NCBI GenBank assembly: GCA_947000775.1
Contig: CAMQGK010000567.1
Coordinates: 1,584,501-1,648,500, forward strand
DNA from: Pterois miles
Taxonomy: Eukaryota; Chordata; Actinopteri; Perciformes; Scorpaenidae
Reading direction: 5' to 3'
DNA: 64,000 bases
Below, in pieces: positions 56,494 through 64,000 of this stretch. Position numbers and translations under genes: made by a program. The notes beneath the pieces were generated by a model that was given only the letters and a program-made list of their open reading frames with translations, had not been told where the DNA came from and made no database searches. Position 1 is the stretch's first letter; the number at the start of each line of letters is the position of its first letter.

Positions 56494-56742
56494 CTATCTT
56501 TGTGAGGACACTTATTGACATAATGCATTCACTAGCCCCTTACTCTAACCTTAACATCACAGATAAGTGCCTGACCCTAACCTAAACCTAAATCTAATTC
56601 TAACCTGGACCTTAAAACCAAGTCTGAACCCTCAAAAAGGCCTTTGGAGGTCTTTCTGAAGGTGAGGACTTGCCAAAATGTCCTTACTTTCCAAAAATGT
56701 CCTCTCTGAAGGTCTAAAACTCATTGGTCCTCACAAAGATAG
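56494..56742. mobile_element. Small TIR element (CTATCTTTGTGAGGAC)
   Basis: Perfect 16-bp TIRs, CTATCTTTGTGAGGAC (56494-56509) and GTCCTCACAAAGATAG (56727-56742). The interior has CCTAACCTAAACC-like runs. Non-coding; a common fish family from memory. Confidence 0.85.
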
Positions 56743-57414
56743 CTGTTAGGACACACACAAGGACACACACACAGTTACTAATATCCGACTAATGTTCCTA
56801 ATATCTTAGAGAGTGTACATTTGTGCACCTGTTGTACCTGTACCTTACTTTAAAACACATGAAACTTAAGAGGATGGGTCATTGAGAAATTATTTGGAAC
56901 ATAAACTGGTCGAACTGGAAAATGACACAGTGAAGCACCTCCTCACATCCAGCAGAGGGAGACACAACTGCTTTTCTATTTAAGCTTCCCTTTTACAGGA
57001 AATCTGTCTCCTTTATCACTGCCACAGACTGCTGAACACTTATTGTACAACCCACAAAGGATAAACAAAGAGAGCAGAGGTGGGAGCTGGAGCAGGAACA
57101 AAAGGGGACGCAGAGATATGTCCGCCTCCCATTTGTCCTTCACATATACAGAGGTCAGGCGACAAAAAGGAAACACACCTCGTGAAAAATGACTTTAAAG
57201 AGAAGTGACTAGCAATACTTCCACGAAGGAGGATTGTGTTAAATTTTGCATTTTAATATGTTACAAAGCAACATATGAAAACTGTGAGGGCTCCGAAGAG
57301 ACAAATACTATATGTGCCAGAACTGTCGGTGGAGCTAACCAAAATATCCTTTCGTTTGTGCAGTTGTTACTATTTTGACTGTGACCACTGCTGATTGGTA
57401 ATCAATCAAGCTCC
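56743..57414. other. Upstream DNA, no gene recognised
   Basis: Unique-looking. No exon or RNA gene. Confidence 0.35.
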
Positions 57415-58150
57415 TCCCACTGTACAAAAGTGAAGCCAAAATATCTCACATACGGGAGCTGCCATCTTGAGATTTTAGATATTTGGAACCAGAGTCTTTG
57501 CAGCAGCAATCAGGAGGCTGGAGCCACCGTGCCGAGTTCCCGCCGGCACACCTGCCTGAGCCAAGAGCCACCTAGCTGCTATATTAGCACCATGGTAGCT
57601 CTTTGGCTAGAAACACAACATCTAACCATAACATCTCTATAACTATAGTTTTTTTTTTTTTTTTATCAAACTGATGCATTATATTACTACTACATACTCG
57701 ATTCTGATTGGTCTATCAGAATAATAATAATGACCGGCTCGCTGTACTCCTCTCTGCTCTCTTGTGTAATTCCTGAACCTCCGGCTCCACATCTACTTCA
57801 TATCATGATTGACAGCTATGAATGACAGCTGTCAATCATGACGTCTCACCCTCTTTTTATAGCATCAAATAACTAATCAAAACCAAACCCATCAGAAAAA
57901 ATGAACACTTGAGCAAACAGCGTGATAAGAACTACCTAAAATGACAGAAACCATCTTTGGGAAAAATGTATTTGATTTTTAGTTTAGTTCCCAAGCTAAC
58001 GTTAGACTATAAATGAACTTAACGATGAAACTATAAAGGCGGACGAGTCGGCATGATAACGTTTAGTAGTCTCATTTAGCCACTTGTTAGCGAGCGCCAC
58101 AAGCGGACTCATTCCTGACTAACCTTTAAGAGGTATGTGCAGTCTTTTGC
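57415..58150 (-). repeat. Dispersed repeat, copy 2, plus a second family
   Basis: 57415-57965 is the inverted match of 42540-42985 (AAGTGAAGCCAAAATATCTC, TATAGCATCAAATA, ACTACCTAAAATGACAGAAA). 57990-58140 matches 28930-29110. A T18 run lies near 57647. Confidence 0.6.
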
Positions 58151-59002
58151 TATGAATTGCTTGCATCATTTGTACCACTTTTTAAAACAATAATTTGTGC
58201 CAATCAGGACGATCACAACTGCCTTCATTCTTTGTCAATATGTCCAAAATCTAACAATCTATCATTAGCATGACGTGGCTAAATGGCTCACTGCAGACAC
58301 ATTCCAGACACGTGGTAGTAAATATCACTGGCTGAGAGCATACAGTGTTAAAACTATTATCTGATCACCTTCTCTGAACATTGAGCCCATAGGAGAATTT
58401 GACTTGTGCAGAGGCTGATTGAAATCAATACAGTTGAACGCTGTTGTTAAGAGTTGTTAAGAATGCTTCATCAGTCCTATGGTGACGATAGACAAACACC
58501 ACACTACTGTACAGGATCGATCAGGGAGGTTTCCGAAAGTATGATTGAACATTTTAATGCTGTGCTGTGTCAGATTTAACGTAGAGATCTTACTTTTATT
58601 TTCGTGTTTTAGATCATTAATAGAAGTGAATTTGCCTCTTCAGTGTATCCGATGTTTGAAACCGAAGCCTAAATCCGACGGCCTCATAGGAGAAACGAGT
58701 CCTTCTGAATGATCCTTCAGCCACAAACACATTCTTCCTCTGGCATCTGCAAAAACATCAGTTAACATGTACAGTGTTGACAAATAAGACATAGTGTACA
58801 GGAACAGCACATGCCCAATATCACGCGCAAATAAATAAAGAAACTTCATATGCACTCAATATTAAAAATGAATGAGGCTTAATGAAAAAGTGCCGAGGCT
58901 CTTGAGATGCATTGTTTTGGCAGGACGCTAATGCTGCTACTGTGCCTGTGTGGCACCAGCTGTTTTGTGGTAAGGACATGATGAAAGCCTTTTACAATGT
59001 AT
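58151..59002. other. Upstream DNA, no gene recognised
   Basis: Nothing recognisable on either strand. Confidence 0.35.
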
Positions 59003-60850
59003 TTAAAGGGGCAGTCCACCAGTTTTACACATCAAGATCAGTTCACTCACCATGGGGAGTACCATTCAGCCTGTGAAAACAGTTGTATGATGTCTTCTGT
59101 GACTGTGGGACCACTGCAAGTTATGAGAAAATCACCCTGAATGTGTCGTCAGGGTTATCTATAGAAATAGTATAGGAGTAGAACGTACATTCCAATTCAA
59201 ATCAATGCAGCGGGACGGTCAGAGCGGCGGCCATTTTTATGTATAACGTTGCCATTGCGACTGTTGTAGCAGGCTAACGTCCGTACAACCAATTTATAAT
59301 TCATGTCCACAGCGTTTTTTTATCGTAAGGGATCACATTGCTATCCGGTGTTGGGCTTTCCCTCGTGGCCTGCTGCTCCCAGCTTTGAAACCCGGAACCA
59401 ACACGGCAGCTCGTTTGGAAACTTTCTTCTCTTAAATCGTGAAAATACTTCATTGAAATGTGCTTCTGAAAACATTTTATGCAAGAAAAAAGCCATGCAG
59501 TTGCTGAATCTGTCTATATTTTACATTGAGTTTCCAGAAGTGGCAAGTTGCGCCGAACGCCCCCAATTTGCATAAAGTAGCCGAGACTTCAACTGTATGC
59601 AAATGAGGAGCAGCCAATGCGGCGCCCCGTTTCTCAAATTGTGCCGCCACGCTACCAGAATGCATTGCACGGCTGCAATGAATGGGAAGCCTGGAAAGGA
59701 TGGACGCTGTGAACACATGCCATTACAGCAAGTCGTTTTGCAGTGATGAGTAAAACAAGCAGTGGAGTAATAACATTACGAAGCACAGAGAGACAGAGTA
59801 ACTGAGTAACAACTTAATGCTTCAGTCACACTCTCCACGTTGGAAACCATATTGCTATCGCCTTTTACAACTATCAACAATCACCATTTCCTTTTGTACT
59901 AGTCAAATGAAAACATGGCTTTAAGGCTCCAAGCTATAGACCAGACCAGCATGGCTTTATGGCTCCAAGCTATAGACCAGACCAGCATGGCTTTATGGCT
60001 CCAAGCTATAGACCAGACCAGCATGGCTTTATGGCTCCAAGCTATAGACCAGACCAGCATGGCGCTATCTCCGAGGCTGCACTCTTTTTTGGGGCAAAGA
60101 AAGTCACTGTCACAGGAGAGAAAATGATGAAAAGCAGATGTGTAGTCGGTTAACTGAGGCTTTCACACTGACATCTGAGGTTCATACGATATGTGACTTC
60201 GACTGTCAGTGAGCTAAATGGATAAATGATGCTGGTGACAGTGACTAACATGGCTTGCTACAATTAGCTTGAGTGGGAGACTGCTGCAGTAATAGTCATA
60301 GTTATGGCAGCAGATCAAACATTTGGCTGTTAACATGTTGGTTACTTACAGATAACACTTAGCCTAACTGGATTAATCAGACATGTAGAGATGTCTGGAT
60401 CAGCAATATCAGCTACTATGTTGGACGGGGGAAGACTGAAGGGACATGGCAGCGATCAACCTTCATTTATTAAGGTATAACGAACGTTCAGGTTCAGGCA
60501 AGGTCGTGAAGTAATTATTTGACGTGTATAATACAAACGTTGGTATAACAAGAGATGAAAACATACAAACTTGTCAAAATTACAATCCAAACACACGTCA
60601 AATTGCATTGAAGTTTTACAGGATCTTCAGCTTTCTACCCTCCAAAAGGGGGCATGGCCTCGACTTTTTTGTGAAGTACCCGTATGTGCCGGGCTGATGT
60701 CTTCTATCACGTTGCATTTTGGGAAGTGTAGGAGCCAAAAGGCAGGACATCTCTTGCTTTTGACCATTCTCTCTTTAAAATCGGTCGCTCTCAAGTCCCA
60801 CCACATTTATGGATTTGCAATATGAAATCACTGGAGTGCCCCTTTAGGAC
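59003..60850. mobile_element. Possible TIR element split by another element
   Basis: The ends TTTAAAGGGGCAGTCCACC (59003) and GGAGTGCCCCTTTAGG (about 60833) are approximately inverted. Between them 59915-60500 is the inverted copy of the 5380-6045 family. The two parts outside it are non-coding. The boundaries are uncertain. Confidence 0.45.
59915..60127 (+). repeat. 36-bp tandem repeat, four units, open in frame
   Basis: Units start at 59915, 59951, 59987 and 60023, with a partial one at 60059. The plus strand encodes MALRLQAIDQTS once and MALWLQAIDQTS three times, then MALSPRLHSFLGQRKSLSQE then RK-stop. The other copy of this element (5704-5967, minus strand) has about two such units and the same SLSQERK-stop end. 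There is no promoter or homology to a known protein. Confidence 0.85.
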
Positions 60851-61912
60851 AAACAGTCGAAACAGTGGCATACTGTGAATGAAAACAAGGCTCAGGTTTA
60901 TGACAATGTAATATGACAAACAATGAAAATGTTATAACAATGGTAAAATAGTCATACAGCAGGGGCGGTCACACTGAGTCTTTACAGTCAGTCAGATGAA
61001 ACTAATTTATTGCATACACAATCTCTGAAATTTACCTTTGAATTACCCGCTCAGGGCTGGTTAACTCAGAAACTTTTAACAATGAATGCACATTTTTCAC
61101 CTTCACAGTTACCCCTTTTCAGTGCTATGTCCTGTATAAAATGTATTTGCTCACTGACTCATACACTGGATCAGGTGCAACAGAATGCAATAACTACAAT
61201 GTGACTTGCTGACAAAGTTACCGGTCAACATGTTGGGTGAACTTTACTCATATTTGTCCCACAGACTAATCAAACCTTTTGGCACTTGCTGGCTGCTAAT
61301 TTCAGACCCTGTGTGCAAACACACACATACACTAGCATGCACGCAGGCACACAAGGTGTGTGACGTGTGTGTTTGGGAGCATTACTTCAGTTTTATCGTC
61401 TCTACAGGCTCACGTTAAAAAAAAAAAAAAAAAAAATCTAATCTTGGCCATATTTTAAAATCTGGACATTTTCTCTACGTTAGCAGCAATTTTACAGCCA
61501 TAGAGAAGACAGATGGGCCACAGTAATTTAAAACCTCTAAAATAAGATCCCCAGCGACTCCCCCTTACTCTTGTATGAATTATACACAGGCACCATTTGG
61601 ATCCAATGTGGAAAGGATTAAGATGTGCAAGATGTGAGAGACAACAAGCCATTTTCAAAGGGAGCCGGTGACATGAAACTACAGCTGACGCTCGGCACTT
61701 GTCGCCGCGCGACAAGCTACGAATAAAGTTGAGCTGGTCTCCGTTTTTTTTCAGCGCTACAATGACGCAAAGAGTCACCCGATCCAAGCCATGCTTGTTA
61801 CTTTTTGTCGCTCGTAGTGTGAACACAGCTTTGAAGTTTTGATCACATTTTCATGTAAGACTTTCAGAGAACTGCATAACGTGCGAGGTGTCTGTAAACT
61901 TTGTGTAGCAGT
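60851..61912. other. Upstream DNA, no gene recognised
   Basis: An A20 run lies near 61416. 61600-61840 contains short CpG-bearing sequence. No exon recognised. Confidence 0.35.
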
Positions 61913-63142
61913 TAGGGCTGTCAATGTTAACACGATAATAACACGCTACGGCAAACTCCTTTTAATGCCACTAATTTCTTTAATGCATTATCGCAACTTG
62001 CAATTTTTAGATTGTAGAGGATTCAGTTTTAAGCCTAGTCGGCCTGCGTACCACGCAGAGGTCATTGCTTTGCTGGTTCTGAGAAGAACAAGCATTGAAG
62101 AGCTGTGGCGAGCGTTTCTGAAGGAAATCTACATGAACCTCGGATATCCAAGTCAATTTTCTATAAGGAAAAGTAGGTAGGTTTCTCCAACTAATAAAGG
62201 ATGACGACTGTACACAAAGTCGCACAATTTTGTTGCTCACGCTGCCGTGAAATTTTACGTGACTGTATATAAACATTGTGTAGTTATTGGTCATCTGTGT
62301 AGATGATTCTTTTGAAAGTTTAAGGACAGATTTTTTATCATCTCTAAGTCTGTGTTTGGCTATGGTTACGCCATCTTGTGTCTTTGAGACAGAAATGATT
62401 TACATGCATAGTCAGAAAAAATTACAATCAAGTTTTTGCCTAGAAAAGACTTTTTGCATGTGTCGTAAGTTTGGCGGTACAGTATTGATCAGTGACACTG
62501 ACAACACAGGAACGTGCATGTTTTTTCCCCTCTCTAAAGCCACAGATTTAATATTCAAATTAGTGCAAAAACAAAAAAGTCTGACTTAAAAATACTGGTA
62601 TCATATGAAACTATAAAACCTAATGAATCCATTGGTACCAACCAGGTCATACTAGCTTGTAGCTACGGAGGCTAAATAACGCTCCAAACTTCTGCTAAAT
62701 TTTGGTGAGGAAAAACTGTCAAAGCCATATTTAAATTGGTCCCTTGACCTCTGACCTCCAGATACGTGAATGTAAATGGGTTCTATGGGTACCCACCAGT
62801 CTCCCCTTTACAGACATGCCCACTTTATGATAATCACATGCATTTTGGGGCAAGTCATAGTCAAGTCAGCACACTGACACACTGAGTTTGCCATGTTATG
62901 TTATTTTTTTATGCTACATGCAGTACTTGTGAGGGTTTCTAGACAGTATCTGTCATTGTTCTGTTCTTAATTGATTTCCAATAACAATTGTATACATATA
63001 CTTCCATAAAGCAGCATTTTGCTGATAAATACCTGATAAGGTGGATTTTGAACAGATACAAACAAATATGATTAATCCTAATTATATATGGACATTCATG
63101 CGATTAATCCTGATTAAATATTTGAATTGATTGACAGCCCTA
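61913..63142 (-). mobile_element. TAGGGCTGTCAA TIR family copy split by an unknown insertion
   Basis: The left end TTAGGGCTGTCAATGTTAAC (61913) runs to GGATTCAGTTTTAA (about 62035). Homology resumes at ATACTGGTATCATATGAAAC (about 62590) and ends GATTGACAGCCCTAA (63142). The termini are good inverted repeats. Confidence 0.75.
62036..62587. other. Unclassified insertion within a TIR element
   Basis: About 550 bp unrelated to anything else in the window, inserted in the element above. A plus-strand frame passes through its left part (GFSFKPSRPAYHAEVIALLV, then LRRTSIEELWRAFLKEIYMN). No domain is recognised, and no terminal repeats or tail are clear. Confidence 0.4.
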
Positions 63143-64000
63143 ACTGCAGTAAAAGTTCCTGTACTGACGTCACAAGTGCAGCTCCCAGTAACAGAGTATT
63201 ACACACAGCAACCCCAACAATATCATGAATCCTTCTTTTGGAAACTCCAGTCGCTACTAATTGTATCACCCATCTACATTATGTCTCAAAGTTTCCTGCA
63301 TATAATTAGCTTTATTCTACCCTATTAACAAACTAGATTCACAGAATTCAATTTAACTTGTCCTTGAGTCTCTATTTTACAAAGCGGAATTGACTCTGGA
63401 TTCAGTCTACACTCAAAAAGGGGACAGGATGGGTTATCTTTCAACTACCGACAGCATAGAATAGACATACATATTGAGAGAAATTCATATATTAGCTTAG
63501 TATATATAATATACAAACAGTATACATAGTCTCTGTGACAGTGGTGGACAGGATGAGAGGAGACAGGAAGTTAGGCAGTCTGTAGGATTCCCAGTACGTG
63601 TGTGTTACGTCGTTTTCACACCAAAACTACGACCCGTGTTTGCCGTCTGTGTGCCTGGGTCGACACGGTTTATCTGAACCTCTGCTTCGCTCTGCCGCCT
63701 GGGTTGAAAGCGGGTCAGACGCTGCTCGGCTTTGGTATGACTGGGTAAACACAGGTTATTATACTAACTATGGGATAGTGTAGTAAATGCGGGGATAGTA
63801 CAGTAACTGAATAATTAAAAGTAGTCCCATAGATTTACCAGATCGCGGCGTCTGTCAGGAGGTTAAAATCCAACATTGCGGTTGTGATGACGTTGCAATG
63901 CAACAACCCTGTTAAGCGGCGGGCACGGAGCCACGGCTGCAAACCCTGATCTTTGTGTGAATAGTGACGAACGGGAATAATATTCTAGTGTGCGAACGGT
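63143..64000. other. Window end, no gene recognised
   Basis: 63815-63960 (AGATCGCGGCGTCTGTCAGG, TTAAAATCCAACATTGCGG, GCAATGCAACAACCCTG) resembles a dispersed fish repeat. CpG is moderately frequent, but no exon or promoter can be argued. Confidence 0.4.

Noticed and set aside
56560..56620. Interstitial telomere (CCCTAA)n
   Set aside because: The CCTAACCTAAACC runs are irregular and lie inside a small TIR element that normally carries such sequence.
63600..64000. CpG-containing promoter at the window end
   Set aside because: The sequence resembles a dispersed fish repeat and no donor or first exon could be supported.

Overview
This is vertebrate, almost certainly ray-finned fish (percomorph-like) nuclear DNA: spliced exons with GT/AG borders, long (CA)n/(GT)n arrays, Tc1-like, hAT and pogo-like DNA transposon relics, many small terminal-inverted-repeat (TIR) elements and tRNA-derived SINEs. 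There are no operons, and nearly all long open frames are chance or repeat-derived.

One protein-coding gene can be reconstructed. carhsp1 (calcium-regulated heat-stable protein 1, a cold-shock-domain RNA-binding protein) lies on the minus strand. Its coding exons are 22203-22269, 20155-20263, 18344-18466 and 14466-14628. All splice phases agree and the product is 153 residues. The first coding exon has a good upstream acceptor (exon start about 22346), so a non-coding first exon lies further upstream. The best candidate is the GC-rich, CRE/GC-box-containing segment with a perfect minus-strand donor at 53515, which would make intron 1 about 31 kb. A second CpG-rich segment (about 7330-8260) with a minus-strand donor at 8148 looks like the promoter/first exon of another minus-strand gene whose body lies to the left. 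I cannot name it.

Layout: 1-7.3 kb is intergenic, repeat-rich; 7.3-8.5 kb holds a CpG-rich promoter-like segment and a polypyrimidine tract; 8.5-14.4 kb is intergenic, with TIR elements and a perfect 39-bp hairpin; 14.4-22.3 kb holds the carhsp1 coding exons, with Tc1, hAT and tandem repeats in the introns; 22.3-53.5 kb is the putative intron 1, containing a roughly 2.3-kb minisatellite (about 34 copies of a 64-68-bp unit), nested DNA transposons, G-rich tracts and microsatellites; 53.5-53.8 kb is the putative carhsp1 promoter; 53.8-64 kb is upstream DNA with nested SINE/TIR insertions.

The most unusual structures are the hairpin-bearing minisatellite (25575-27915), the perfect 39-bp palindrome (11936-12017), a dispersed element with a 36-bp repeat expanded in frame (59915-60127 versus 5704-5967), an hAT relic ending 34 bp from a carhsp1 splice donor, and an unclassified insertion of about 550 bp splitting a TIR element (62036-62587). 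I did not find a convincing new gene system. Repeat-family statements rest on copies seen within this window plus general memory of fish repeats, without a database search.
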